Assembly (NCBI GenBank): GCA_963761615.1
Contig: CAVXGU010000001.1
Coordinates: 1 to 64,000, forward strand
Source of the DNA: CAVXGU01 sp963761615
Lineage (GTDB): Bacteria > Acidobacteriota > Vicinamibacteria > Vicinamibacterales > CAVVIG01
DNA: 64,000 nt
Direction of reading: 5' to 3'
In this document: positions 9,212 to 17,557 of the stretch, piece after piece
How the letters are laid out: each line of letters starts with the position of its first letter
Numbering within the stretch: the stretch's first letter is position 1
Translations under genes and position numbers: made by a program
The notes under the pieces: model-generated
Databases searched by the model: none
Seen by the model: only the letters and a program-made list of their open reading frames with translations
What the model was told of the DNA's origin: nothing

Positions 9212-10141
9212 ATGGTCCCCATGGCCGACCGTGCATCGACGATCGCGCGCCTGCGCGCCGTCCTGAGCCGCACCGCCGACCCGGGCGGCGGCTGGCCGTA
9301 CTACGCCGGCAAGGCGAGCCGCGTCGAGGCGACCGCGTGGGCCCTGCTGGCGCTCGCGGATTCGGACGATGCGCCGGACCCGGCGTCGACGGTGCCGCAC
9401 CTGAGCTGGCTCGCCTCCCGCCAGCGCGCCGACGGGCTTCTCGTCGACGGCAACGGCATGCTGCCGAACTTCACCGCGAACGGCACGGCCGCCTGCGCGC
9501 TCGAGCGGCTCGCGCCCGCAGGTAACGGGAAGACGTTGAGCGGGCTGCTCGCGGGAATCGTGTCGGTCAAGGGGGTGTCGGTCAACGTTCGCGATGCGCA
9601 TCAAGACAGCACGCTCCAGGGTTGGCCGTGGATCCCGGATACGTTCAGCTGGGTCGTGCCGACGGCCTGGTGTTCGCTCGCACTGAAGAAAGCCGGGCCG
9701 CAGCCGGGGCGTGGCACCGACGCACGTGTCGCCGAAGCCGACAAGCTCCTTCTGAATCGCGCGTGCGACGGCGGCGGCTGGAACTACGGCAACGCCAGTA
9801 TCCTCGGGCAGGACCTCCGCCCGTACGTGCCCACGTCGGCGATCGCCCTCCTCGCGCTGCAGGATCGTCCCGGGGACCCCATGGTCAGGCGCAGCGTGGC
9901 CTATCTGAGTGGCGCCGCCGCGAGCGAGAGGTCCGCCATGGCGCTCGCGATGGCGTCCCTGTGTCTTCGCGCATACGGGAGGCCAGCCGAGGAGATCGAC
10001 TCGGTCGACGACCGTCTCGCCGCGGACCTCGATCGCGCCGAGCGGGTCGGCAACCTGATGGCGCTCGCGATGGCGCTCTACGCCCTCTCGGCCGACCGGC
10101 ACCTCGTCCAGGCCCTTCGCCTCACGGGAACGGCGTCGTGA
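9212..10141 (+). CDS. Prenyltransferase/squalene-cyclase-like repeat (alpha-alpha toroid) protein
   Basis: The roughly 309-residue protein is built from glycine- and tryptophan-containing helical repeats of the terpene cyclase/protein prenyltransferase toroid type: GGGWPYYAG, EATAWALLAL, STLQGWPWIPDTFSWVVPTAWCSLALKKAG, DGGGWNYGNA and VPTSAIALLALQ. There is no DxDD-type cyclase acid motif that I can see, so it may bind a lipid or peptide rather than cyclise a terpene. The start could be ATG 9212 or ATG 9221; neither has a strong ribosome site. Its stop overlaps the GTG of the next gene (GTGA), so it is translationally coupled to a DUF362 protein. It appears soluble, without a signal peptide. 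Confidence 0.72.
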   Translation: MVPMADRASTIARLRAVLSRTADPGGGWPYYAGKASRVEATAWALLALADSDDAPDPASTVPHLSWLASRQRADGLLVDGNGMLPNFTANGTAACALERLAPAGNGKTLSGLLAGIVSVKGVSVNVRDAHQDSTLQGWPWIPDTFSWVVPTAWCSLALKKAGPQPGRGTDARVAEADKLLLNRACDGGGWNYGNASILGQDLRPYVPTSAIALLALQDRPGDPMVRRSVAYLSGAAASERSAMALAMASLCLRAYGRPAEEIDSVDDRLAADLDRAERVGNLMALAMALYALSADRHLVQALRLTGTAS

Positions 10142-11130
10142 TCCGCCAGACCAGGCGCGACTTCCTCAAGACGGTGCCGCTCACGGCCGCCGCGCTCGCC
10201 ACGGCGTGCCGTCGCGCGCCGTACCGCCGCTCCGACTTCGTCGTCCCCGCACGCTCGCCCGTGGCGCTGCTGCCCGCGTCCAGCTACGACGCGAACCTCG
10301 CGGACGTGATCACCCGCGGCCTCGGGTTACTGGGCGCGTCGGCGCCCGACGTCCGCGGCCGCCGCGTCTTTCTCAAGCCGAACATGGTCGAGTACGAGAA
10401 GGATCTCGCGATCAACACGAATCCGCGCGTGGTCGCCGCCGCGGCAACCGCGTTCCTCCGCGCGGGCGCGCGGGAAGTCGTCGTCGGCGAGGGGCCCGGA
10501 CATCGCCGCGACATCGAGTACCTCCTCGAAGGCACCGGCCTGGACGACGTCCTCCAGGATCTCCGACTGCGATTCGTCGACCTGAATCACGACGATGTGC
10601 GGGAGGTGCCGCTGAGGAGCCGGTACACGCAGCTCGAGTCGCTCTGGTTGCCCGTGGCGCTGCTGCAATCGGACGTGATCGTCTCGATGCCGAAGCTGAA
10701 GACGCACCACTGGGCGGGCATGACCGCCGCGATGAAGAACTTCTTCGGCGTCGTGCCCGGCGCCGTTTACGGGTGGCCGAAGAACCTGCTGCACTTCCGG
10801 CGCATCGAGTACTCGATCGTCGACATCGTCGCCACGGTGAGGCCGCACCTCGCCATCGTCGACGCCGTGGTGGCGATGGAGGGAAACGGACCGATCCTGG
10901 GGCGCGCGCGGCCGATGGGATTCCTCGCGATGGGCAGCGATCTTCCGGCCATCGACGCGACCTGCGCCCGGATCATCGGCCTGGAGCCGTCGAAGGTCCC
11001 CTACCTGGAGCTGGCGTCGCAGTATCTGGGCAACGTGCCCGCGGCGCGAATCGACCAGCGGGGCGAGAACCCCGATCGCTATCGGACGCGCTTCGAGCTG
11101 ATCGATTCCATCCGTCAGATGCGCGCCTGA
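10138..11130 (+). CDS. DUF362 domain protein with twin-arginine signal and lipobox
   Basis: The 330-residue product begins RQTRRDFLKTVPLTAAALATAC. This is a twin-arginine signal (RRDFLK) ending in a Cys that fits a lipobox, so it should be exported folded and possibly lipid-anchored. The body has DUF362 features: GRRVFLKPNMVEYE, TNPRVVAAAATAF, VVVGEGPGH, DVIVSMPKLKTHHWAGMTAAMKNFFG and IVDAVVAMEGNGP. The molecular function of DUF362 is not established. No ferredoxin-like cysteine cluster is present. GTG at 10138 overlaps the preceding stop, and the next gene starts five bases after its stop, so it sits mid-operon. A second, different DUF362 gene lies at 31048-32205. Confidence 0.8.
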   Translation: MIRQTRRDFLKTVPLTAAALATACRRAPYRRSDFVVPARSPVALLPASSYDANLADVITRGLGLLGASAPDVRGRRVFLKPNMVEYEKDLAINTNPRVVAAAATAFLRAGAREVVVGEGPGHRRDIEYLLEGTGLDDVLQDLRLRFVDLNHDDVREVPLRSRYTQLESLWLPVALLQSDVIVSMPKLKTHHWAGMTAAMKNFFGVVPGAVYGWPKNLLHFRRIEYSIVDIVATVRPHLAIVDAVVAMEGNGPILGRARPMGFLAMGSDLPAIDATCARIIGLEPSKVPYLELASQYLGNVPAARIDQRGENPDRYRTRFELIDSIRQMRA

Positions 11131-11134
11131 GCCC

Positions 11135-13384
11135 GTGATCCTCACGCTGTACGCCGCCACGAGCTTCCTGGCCGCCGCGCTGCTGTTCGCCGTGCAGCCG
11201 ATGTTCGGCAAGATGATCCTGCCGGTCTTCGGCGGATCGCCGGCCGTCTGGGTCACCTCGCTGGTGTTCTTCCAGGTCGCGCTCGTGGCCGGCTACGCGT
11301 ACGCCCACCTCGCGGGCACGCGCCTCGAAGGCCGGCGCCAGATCGCGCTGCACGTCCTCGTCCTGCTGCTGCCGCTCGCGGTGCTGCCGATCCGCGCCAT
11401 TGCGCCGGCAGGGCTCGTCTCGCCCGAGCGGCCGCTGCCGTCGGTCACTGCCGTGCTGCTCGTCTCGATCGGGCTGCCGTTCTTCGTCGTCTCGACCAGC
11501 GCGCCGCTCCTGCAGCACTGGTTCGGCCGGACCCGCCACCGCGCCGCGTCGGATCCGTTCTTCCTCTACGCGGCAAGCAATGCCGGCAGCCTCGGCGCGC
11601 TGCTCGCCTACCCCTTCCTCATCGAGCCGCTCGTCCCGCTCAGCGTCCAGAGCCGGATCTGGACCGTGGCCTACGCGTTGCTGATCGTGTTGATCGCGGC
11701 ATGCGCGCTGGTCTCGGCGCGCGCGGCTCGAGGAACCGCGATCGCCAGCGAAAGTCTCCCGCCGACCCCGCGGCCGTCCTGGAAGACGAGGCTCCACTGG
11801 CTGGTGCTGGCGGCCGTGCCCTCGAGCCTGATGCTGAGCGTAACGGGTTACATCACCACGGACATCGCCGCCGTCCCGCTGATCTGGGTGATCCCGCTCT
11901 CGATCTACCTGCTCACCTTCGTCCTCGCCTTCGGCCGGCGCAGCCTCGTGCCGGCGCGGGTCTTCACCGGCGCGCTTCCCTTCCTCGCGGCGATCCTGCT
12001 CACGATCATCGTCTCGCGGATGAGCGAGCCGCTCGGCTTCGTCTTCCTGCACCTCCTCGTCCTGTTCGTGGCGGCGATGGTCTGCCACACGGAGCTGGCG
12101 CGCCGCCGGCCCGCGGTGGATCACCTCACCGAGTTCTATCTGTGGCTGTCGGCCGGTGGCGCCGTCGGCGGCCTGTTCAACGTGCTCGTGGCGCCGTTCA
12201 TCTTCTCGACGATGGCCGAGTATCCGCTGGGGCTGGTGGCGGCCTGTCTGCTGCGGCCGGGATCGCAGCCCTCCGGCTCCAGGCTCCAGCCCGGAGTCCA
12301 AGTGCGGCCGGCAGCCCGAATCTGGCGGACGCTCGATGCACCGCGCGCGCTGGCGATCGGCCTCCTGGCGCTCTTCCTGGAAGTCGGCGCTCAGCTCCTT
12401 CGCGTACCGGTCGGCACGCCGACGTTCGTCGTGATCGTCTTCCTCGTTCCCTTCGTCGCCGCCCTGGTATCCCGCCGCGGGCCGCTCGCGCTCGGCGCCG
12501 CGTTCGCGTCGATTGCCATCGTGGGGATGTGGTATCCGGCCTGGGACCAGCCGGTGGTCGCCAACGTGCGCGGCTTCTACGGCGCCCACAGCATCGTCAA
12601 TCGCGGCGCCTACCGCGTGCTGATGAACGGGACGACCAACCACGGCGCGCAGTCGCTGCGCCCCGATCGCAAGTGCCTGCCACTCACCTATTACTATCCG
12701 ACCGGTCCGCTCGGCGAGCTGTTCGCCACCTTCACCGGCGCTCACGCCAAGTCGAGCATTGGTGTTGTCGGTCTCGGCACCGGGTCGACGGGCGGCTACG
12801 CGCGACCCGGTCAGCGCTGGACGTTCTACGACATCGACCCGGTCGTCGAGCGGATCGCGCGGAATCCAGCCTACTTCACGTTTCTCCGGGACTGCGTGCC
12901 CCAGGCGCGCGTCGTGATGGGCGACGCCCGGCTGTCGATCGCGCGCGAGCCGGACGGCGCGCACGACGTGCTGATTCTCGACGCGTTCACGTCGGACGCC
13001 ATCCCCGTACACCTGCTGACCCAGGAGGCAATGGCGTTGTACCTGCGCAAGCTCGCGCCCGGCGGCGTCCTGGCGTTCCACATCTCCAACCGTTTCCTGA
13101 ACCTGCGGCGGCCGCTGGCGAGGCTGGCGCGCGACGCCGGGCTGGTGGACTACGTGCGGGCCGACGGAAAGATCTCGCCGCTCGAGGCATACGACGGCAA
13201 GGAGGGCTCGATCTGGGTCGTGATGGCGCGAACGAGAGATGACCTGGGGACCTTGACTGACGATCCGCGCTGGCTGCTCCTGCCCTCGACCGTCGATGGC
13301 CGCTCCTGGACGGATGACTACTCTGACGTCTTCGGCGCGCTGGAGATCGCGTGGTGGCGAATTGGCAACTTGTATCAATTCTGA
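11135..13384 (+). CDS. Fused membrane transporter-like/spermidine synthase-like protein
   Basis: The 749-residue protein has two halves. The first (about residues 1-460) is polytopic: it starts LYAATSFLAAALLFAVQPMFGKMILPVFGGSPAVW and contains FFVVSTSAPLLQHWF and FFLYAASNAGSLGALLAYPF. The second half is a class I methyltransferase/spermidine-synthase-like domain with VGLGTGSTGGYA, FYDIDPVVERIA, RVVMGDARLSIA, ILDAFTSDAIPVHLLT and LAPGGVLAFHISN. The family is usually annotated as fused MFS/spermidine synthase; whether it makes polyamines is unknown. The start is GTG 11135, four bases after the DUF362 stop, so it is operonic with it. A segment near 12265-12300 (GGCTCCAGGCTCCAGCC) resembles family B repeat DNA inside the frame. 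Confidence 0.8.
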   Translation: MILTLYAATSFLAAALLFAVQPMFGKMILPVFGGSPAVWVTSLVFFQVALVAGYAYAHLAGTRLEGRRQIALHVLVLLLPLAVLPIRAIAPAGLVSPERPLPSVTAVLLVSIGLPFFVVSTSAPLLQHWFGRTRHRAASDPFFLYAASNAGSLGALLAYPFLIEPLVPLSVQSRIWTVAYALLIVLIAACALVSARAARGTAIASESLPPTPRPSWKTRLHWLVLAAVPSSLMLSVTGYITTDIAAVPLIWVIPLSIYLLTFVLAFGRRSLVPARVFTGALPFLAAILLTIIVSRMSEPLGFVFLHLLVLFVAAMVCHTELARRRPAVDHLTEFYLWLSAGGAVGGLFNVLVAPFIFSTMAEYPLGLVAACLLRPGSQPSGSRLQPGVQVRPAARIWRTLDAPRALAIGLLALFLEVGAQLLRVPVGTPTFVVIVFLVPFVAALVSRRGPLALGAAFASIAIVGMWYPAWDQPVVANVRGFYGAHSIVNRGAYRVLMNGTTNHGAQSLRPDRKCLPLTYYYPTGPLGELFATFTGAHAKSSIGVVGLGTGSTGGYARPGQRWTFYDIDPVVERIARNPAYFTFLRDCVPQARVVMGDARLSIAREPDGAHDVLILDAFTSDAIPVHLLTQEAMALYLRKLAPGGVLAFHISNRFLNLRRPLARLARDAGLVDYVRADGKISPLEAYDGKEGSIWVVMARTRDDLGTLTDDPRWLLLPSTVDGRSWTDDYSDVFGALEIAWWRIGNLYQF

Positions 13385-13448
13385 TACAGCGTCGCCCGGA
13401 GCTCGGCAACTGGGTATTCTGGAGCCATCGAGTTGGGCCGATACCCAG
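13372..13448. promoter_or_regulatory. Two inverted repeats in the leader of the Tad pilus operon
   Basis: GTATCA-attc-TGATAC (13372-13387) is a perfect 6-bp inverted repeat in an unusually AT-rich patch that overlaps the end of the upstream gene. CTGGGTAT at 13410-13417 and ATACCCAG at 13441-13448 form a second perfect 8-bp inverted repeat about 25 bases before the tadG-like start. They could be operators or an mRNA hairpin. No convincing -35/-10 pair was found. Confidence 0.35.
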
Positions 13449-13472
13449 GCGGAGCAGCCCGGGACTGACGAC

Positions 13473-14921
13473 ATGCTGAAGATTCCACGGAGCGAGCGGG
13501 GCCAGATCCTGATCTTCCTCGCCGTCATTCTCCCGGTGCTGCTGGGCTTTTCCGCCCTTGCCATCGACGCCGGCTACCTCTTCGATCACCGCCAGCGCAT
13601 GAGTGCCGCCGCTGACGCGGCAGCCATCGCCGGGGCGTTCGAGGTCAAGCGAAAGACGGACATCGACCCGACGACACTGAAAGGCTACGCGGGCGACGAC
13701 GCTAAGCGCAATGGCTTCTGGGACGGGCACGACGGCGTGACGGTGACTGTTCACCGGGGGCCGCAGTCGGGCCCGTTCAAAGGCAACATGAAATACGTTG
13801 AGGTGATCATCTCGCAGGACGTCCCGACATTTTTCATGCGGATGCTCGGAACGATGACTATGACTGCGTCGGCAAGGGCAGTCGCGGGACCTGAAGACGC
13901 GAGCGGCTGCGTCTACGCGCTCAACACCTTGGACACGAAATACACGACGGAGCTGGACGTGCAATCGAAGGGCGGAAAGGGCACGACGTGCTCCTCATCC
14001 GGAGGCGCGAGCGCCACAACCTGCATCGATGTCCCCAACTGCGGCGTCGTTTCCAACGGCGACTTTGCAACAGCCAGCGGAACGGAGATTACTGCGAGCG
14101 AAATCGATGTTGCCGCCGCGGCCGGATCAGTATCTGGGTACGTGTCCCCGTCGCCGACTTACAACGTACCTCCAGCCGCCGACCCATTCGGCGACATGGA
14201 CCAGGCCGCGATGTTCGGAACGAGCTGGACGTGCGGGTGGACCGGAACGAAGACGTCAAAAGGTGCCACCACCAACATCGGCGGCAGCGGTCAGGCGAAA
14301 TTGAGCCTTGGAACCGACCAATACACCTTGAATCCGGGCGTCTACTGTGGAAACGGCTCAACCGCCGCAATGGATTTTGGCGGCGGAACGATCAACTCCA
14401 CCGTCAATCCGGCGGATCCCAGCCCTCTCTGCGATCCCGCCAAGGACGGCATCGTCACCTTCAACCCCGGCATCTACATCCTGAACGGCGGAGGAGCCAA
14501 GTGGATCCACGTGTGCACCGCTGGGACTGGTGTGACGTTCTACTTCACAGGTTCCACCTCGCACTCCTATCCATCATGCGGTAGCACGGTCTTCGCAAGT
14601 GACGCGCCCGCGCGTTACGAACTCACAGCGCCGACGAGCGGCCAGTACGAGGGACTCCTGTTCATCCGGGATCGAACCCAGGCGGCGTGCGCCGGCAATC
14701 CGGTCAAGTTGAATTTTCAGCCCTCAAATATGATCGTGAATGGTGCTATCTACTTCCCATACGATCATATCGACTACGGAGCCAGCACTACGACTGACGG
14801 TCAGTACACGGTTCTCGTTGGCGGCACAATCGCATTCATCAACGCCGCGAGGCTCAACAGCGATTTCAAGGGTGCCGGCCTCTCGGGGAACCCGGCCACG
14901 AGGCCCGGGTTGGGGGAATAG
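13473..14921 (+). CDS. TadG-like pilus assembly protein
   Basis: The 482-residue protein begins with a short basic stretch (MLKIPRSERGQ), then one hydrophobic segment ILIFLAVILPVLLGFSALAIDAGYLF, then the DHRQRMSAAADAAAIAGA motif. This is the typical N-terminus of Tad-locus TadG-like minor pilins. The rest is a secreted-type Gly/Ser/Thr-rich region with several cysteine pairs and predicted beta structure, without an obvious VWA motif. ATG 13473 is chosen because it precedes this signature directly; the frame is open further upstream but runs back into the previous gene. It heads the Tad operon: the next gene starts within five bases of its stop. It should sit in the inner membrane and help form or anchor the pilus. 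Confidence 0.8.
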   Translation: MLKIPRSERGQILIFLAVILPVLLGFSALAIDAGYLFDHRQRMSAAADAAAIAGAFEVKRKTDIDPTTLKGYAGDDAKRNGFWDGHDGVTVTVHRGPQSGPFKGNMKYVEVIISQDVPTFFMRMLGTMTMTASARAVAGPEDASGCVYALNTLDTKYTTELDVQSKGGKGTTCSSSGGASATTCIDVPNCGVVSNGDFATASGTEITASEIDVAAAAGSVSGYVSPSPTYNVPPAADPFGDMDQAAMFGTSWTCGWTGTKTSKGATTNIGGSGQAKLSLGTDQYTLNPGVYCGNGSTAAMDFGGGTINSTVNPADPSPLCDPAKDGIVTFNPGIYILNGGGAKWIHVCTAGTGVTFYFTGSTSHSYPSCGSTVFASDAPARYELTAPTSGQYEGLLFIRDRTQAACAGNPVKLNFQPSNMIVNGAIYFPYDHIDYGASTTTDGQYTVLVGGTIAFINAARLNSDFKGAGLSGNPATRPGLGE

Positions 14922-14925
14922 CGTG

Positions 14926-15363
14926 ATGAACCCCTGGCGTCCCAACTGCGGCGCGGCCGCCGTAGAGATGGCACTGGCGATGCCGATCATCGTGATCACA
15001 CTCATCGGCACAATCGATTTCGCGCGAGTTTCATACCAGGCGATGGCACTGACCAACGCGGCTAGGGCGGGGGCGCAATATGGCGCGCGAACACTAGGGA
15101 ACAGCAGCGATACGGCCGGTATTCAGACCGCCGCGCAGAGTGCGGCGGCCACCGACATCGGTACTATCACCACCGTCGTCACCCGCACGTGCGGATGCAG
15201 CGGCGCGTCGCCAACGGTCGGACAGTGCAACTCGACGTGTACAAGCCCGCTCCGCGTGTTCGTCACAGTCAAGGCGTCCAAGACGTTCCACACCCTTGCG
15301 CACTATCCGGGCATCCCGTCCTCGCTTCCCCTGAGTCGCACCGTCGAGCTGCGGGCGCAGTAG
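14926..15363 (+). CDS. TadE-like minor pilin
   Basis: The 145-residue protein has the TadE N-terminus GAAAVEMALAMPIIVITLIGTIDFARVSYQAMALTNAARAGAQYGA: a Glu at the pseudopilin position, a single membrane helix, then the conserved AARAGAQYGA segment. The soluble part carries a cysteine cluster (TRTCGCSGASPTVGQCNSTC) likely held by disulfides. It should be processed by the prepilin peptidase encoded downstream and act as a minor pilin. ATG 14926 is used; GTG 14923 immediately before it is equally possible. It sits between the TadG-like gene and a second TadE-like gene with very short spacers. Confidence 0.8.
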   Translation: MNPWRPNCGAAAVEMALAMPIIVITLIGTIDFARVSYQAMALTNAARAGAQYGARTLGNSSDTAGIQTAAQSAAATDIGTITTVVTRTCGCSGASPTVGQCNSTCTSPLRVFVTVKASKTFHTLAHYPGIPSSLPLSRTVELRAQ

Positions 15364-15370
15364 CGGCATC

Positions 15371-15787
15371 ATGAGCGCGATCCGGCGGCGGCGCCGACGG
15401 CGGCCGGGCAGTCAGCGCGGCGACTCGCTGCTCGAGTTCGCGTTGATGTCGGCCGTCTTCTTCATGACCATCTTCGGGGTCACCGAGTTCGGCCGGGCGA
15501 TCTTCGACTACAACGTAGTCGCTAACGCCGCCCGCGACGGCGCCCGTTGGGCGATCGTCCGCGGTTACACGAGCAGCTCGCCTGCCGACGAGGTCGCCGT
15601 GAAAACCTACGTGCGCACGCGCGTCTACGGGATGAACGCCAACGTGACGACGACATGGAGTCCGGACAACAAGCCGGGCGGTGTCGTGTCGGTGACGGTC
15701 AGCACGAACTTCACCCCGCTGACTTCGTACATCCCGATCGGGACCATCGCGATCCGCAGCACGGCCCAGATGGTCATCACGCGGTAG
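15371..15787 (+). CDS. TadE-like minor pilin
   Basis: The 138-residue protein has an arginine-rich start (AIRRRRRRRPGSQRG), then DSLLEFALMSAVFFMTIFGVTEFGRAIFDYNVVANAARDGARWAIVRG, which is the TadE signature with the conserved Glu and the AARDGARWA element. The remainder is a small periplasmic domain ending in IRSTAQMVITR. It is predicted to be a pseudopilin cleaved by the prepilin peptidase and to act with the TadE and TadG-like proteins upstream. It starts seven bases after the previous stop. Confidence 0.82.
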   Translation: MSAIRRRRRRRPGSQRGDSLLEFALMSAVFFMTIFGVTEFGRAIFDYNVVANAARDGARWAIVRGYTSSSPADEVAVKTYVRTRVYGMNANVTTTWSPDNKPGGVVSVTVSTNFTPLTSYIPIGTIAIRSTAQMVITR

Positions 15788-15799
15788 CGGCGCCGCGCG

Positions 15800-17050
15800 A
15801 TGAGCCCGACACGCCCGCTGACGCCGGCCGACCACGCCCGCATCCGCCGGCAGCTCGTCCTGATTCCCGCCTACGTCTGGCTGGTCTACAACGCGACGGT
15901 CCTCATCGAGAACCTGCCGAAGGTCGAGCCCATCCGCGACTTCGCGACCTTCTACACGCAGGCTCTCATCGCCCGCACCCACAACCTCGCAGCGCTCTAC
16001 GACCGTGACGCCCAGGCGGCCATCCTGAAGTCGGTGATCCCCAGCTCGACCCTCCGATTTCCCCCCGTGTACGGCCCCCAGGTGTCCGTCTTCTTCAGCC
16101 CGCTCGCGTGGCTGTCGTACACCGCCGCGCTCAGGGTCTGGTTGCTCGTCACCATCGCCGTCTACGCCGCGTGCAGCTACGCCGTCTACAAGACGTGCCC
16201 GCGACTCCGCGACCGCCGCGCGATGGTCATCGTCCTGCTGGCAGCCGCTCCGGCCCTCCACTTCGACCTGGGATTCGCGCAGGCGTCGGCGATCGGGCTG
16301 GTCTGCGTGACCGCCGGGTTCCTGGCACTCCGGGCCGGACGGCCGTTTCTCGCCGGCCTCGCGATCGGCTCGCTCGCCTACAAGCCACCCCTCGGTCTCG
16401 CTGCGGCCGTCGTCTTCGTCGGCGCCGGCGAGTGGTGGGTCGTGCTCGGCGCGGCCGTGGCCGCCGCCGCGCAGATCGGCGTCGGCGTCCTGTTCTACGG
16501 GGCCTCCGTGCTCCCGCCGTACTTCGATGCGCTCACGCGGATCCCGTCGGTGGCGGCCGACATGGAGCCGTTCACCTATCACATCCACTCGTGGCGCGGC
16601 TTCTTCGACCTCCTCGGTCTGCCTGCCCCGGTCGCGCTGGCCGCCTACGTCGTCGCCTCGCTCGCCACGCTCGCCGCGGCGCTCGTCTGCTGGCGGCGGC
16701 GCGGCCCCCTGCCGGTCCGCTACTCCGTCTTCCTGATCGCCACGATCCTCGTCGACCCGCACATGTACGTGTACGACTTCGTTCTGCTCACGCCGGCGTT
16801 GCTGCTGTTGTGGGACTGGGCGATCGGCGAGCCTGCGCGCGGCCTGGGCGACGGGTTTCCGGCATTGCCATCGGGGCGCTTGAGGCAGCAGCCCTTCCCG
16901 GTGGCGATGGAGTGGCTGCTGTACTTCTGCTACTTCTCGCCGCTGTTCGGCGCGGTCGCGGCGCTCGTGCGGATTCAGCTGTCCGTGCTCGCCTTGACGC
17001 TCCTCATCCTGATGCTCCTTAGGGCGCCGCAACCACCTGTTCCCGTGTGA
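15800..17050 (+). CDS. GT87-type (DUF2029) membrane glycosyltransferase inside the Tad operon
   Basis: This 416-residue polytopic protein belongs to the same broad group as the GT87 genes at 3.7-7.5 kb. It shows PIRDFATFYTQALIARTHNLAALYD after the first helix, PPVYGPQVSVFFSPLAWLSY, ALHFDLGFAQASAIGLV, LAYKPPLGLA and LVDPHMYVYDFVLLTPALLLL. Such enzymes add a sugar from a lipid carrier at the outer face of the membrane. It begins 12 bases after the second tadE and ends before the flp leader, so it is cotranscribed with pilus genes. A role in glycosylating the pilus or a surface partner is a reasonable inference but unproven. Confidence 0.75.
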   Translation: MSPTRPLTPADHARIRRQLVLIPAYVWLVYNATVLIENLPKVEPIRDFATFYTQALIARTHNLAALYDRDAQAAILKSVIPSSTLRFPPVYGPQVSVFFSPLAWLSYTAALRVWLLVTIAVYAACSYAVYKTCPRLRDRRAMVIVLLAAAPALHFDLGFAQASAIGLVCVTAGFLALRAGRPFLAGLAIGSLAYKPPLGLAAAVVFVGAGEWWVVLGAAVAAAAQIGVGVLFYGASVLPPYFDALTRIPSVAADMEPFTYHIHSWRGFFDLLGLPAPVALAAYVVASLATLAAALVCWRRRGPLPVRYSVFLIATILVDPHMYVYDFVLLTPALLLLWDWAIGEPARGLGDGFPALPSGRLRQQPFPVAMEWLLYFCYFSPLFGAVAALVRIQLSVLALTLLILMLLRAPQPPVPV

Positions 17051-17172
17051 GATCCGGCCCGATAGAACTGACGGCACATGCGGTGCGTGCAGGGGCGTGT
17101 AAGCCTGCGACGGACCGTAAAACGTGGGGAATGGGTTACGAAGGCTTTTGTCTCAACGGCGTCACTCACACG

Positions 17173-17201
17173 TTGACTCTGCCGTTTCGCTGCGCTAGCG
17201 T
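17173..17201 (+). promoter_or_regulatory. Candidate sigma70-type promoter for flp
   Basis: TTGACT at 17173-17178, a 17-base spacer, then TAGCGT at 17196-17201. The -35 match is good (5 of 6) and the -10 match poor. It lies in a 246-base spacer that is less GC-rich than its surroundings, about 95 bases ahead of the flp start. A separate promoter for the major pilin would fit the terminator just after flp. Confidence 0.35.
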
Positions 17202-17296
17202 GCTGAAGGGTGCCCAGCGAGCGGCACGGATCACGCATCAAGGGCCCTCAGTGCTTGTTGGAGATGGCAGGCGCGTCCTGCCGCAGGAGATCAGCC

Positions 17297-17470
17297 GTGA
17301 AGACACTACTCGTCAAGCTCGTTCGAGACACGGAAGGCCAGGATCTGATCGAGTACGCGCTGCTCGCGGCCACGATCGCCCTGGGCGCCATCGTCGCCAT
17401 GCGGACGGTTCGCACCGCGTTGCAGACCGAGTTCACCAGCATCGGCAACTCGATCACCTCGGGCTCATAG
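17297..17470 (+). CDS. flp: Flp-family type IVb major pilin
   Basis: The 57-residue prepilin has a short basic leader (KTLLVKLVRDTEG), then the cleavage and mature start QDLIEYALLAATIALGAIVAMRTV. It carries the Glu-Tyr pair diagnostic of Flp pilins and a single hydrophobic helix, then a short tail. The start is GTG 17297, preceded by AGGAG nine bases upstream. It is the structural subunit of the Tad pilus: it should be cleaved after the Gly by the CpaA/TadV peptidase encoded next and assembled by CpaF, TadB and TadC. A strong GC-rich hairpin follows the gene, which would allow pilin mRNA to exceed that of the assembly genes. Confidence 0.9.
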   Translation: MKTLLVKLVRDTEGQDLIEYALLAATIALGAIVAMRTVRTALQTEFTSIGNSITSGS

Positions 17471-17482
17471 CGCGAGGCATCA

Positions 17483-17518
17483 GGACCTGAGGGGCCGGCC
17501 GCGACCGGCCCCTCGTCC
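17483..17518 (+). terminator. Hairpin terminator/attenuator after flp
   Basis: GAGGGGCCGG-ccgcga-CCGGCCCCTC (17489-17514) is a perfect 10-bp stem, extended by GGAC/GTCC at its base. No long T-run follows, so it may attenuate rather than fully stop transcription into the assembly genes. Confidence 0.6.
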
Positions 17519-17557
17519 TCTGACGCGCGACTGCGATCGGCGTGGTGCGAAGTCCGA

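Noticed and set aside
10973..13564. 863-codon minus-strand open frame
   Set aside because: It is antisense to the spermidine-synthase-like gene, with Arg/Gln/Asp-rich low-complexity translation and no domain.
17051..17296. Cyclic-di-GMP riboswitch in the flp leader
   Set aside because: The spacer is less GC-rich and precedes a pilin, which made it tempting, but I could not find the conserved GEMM core elements in either order.
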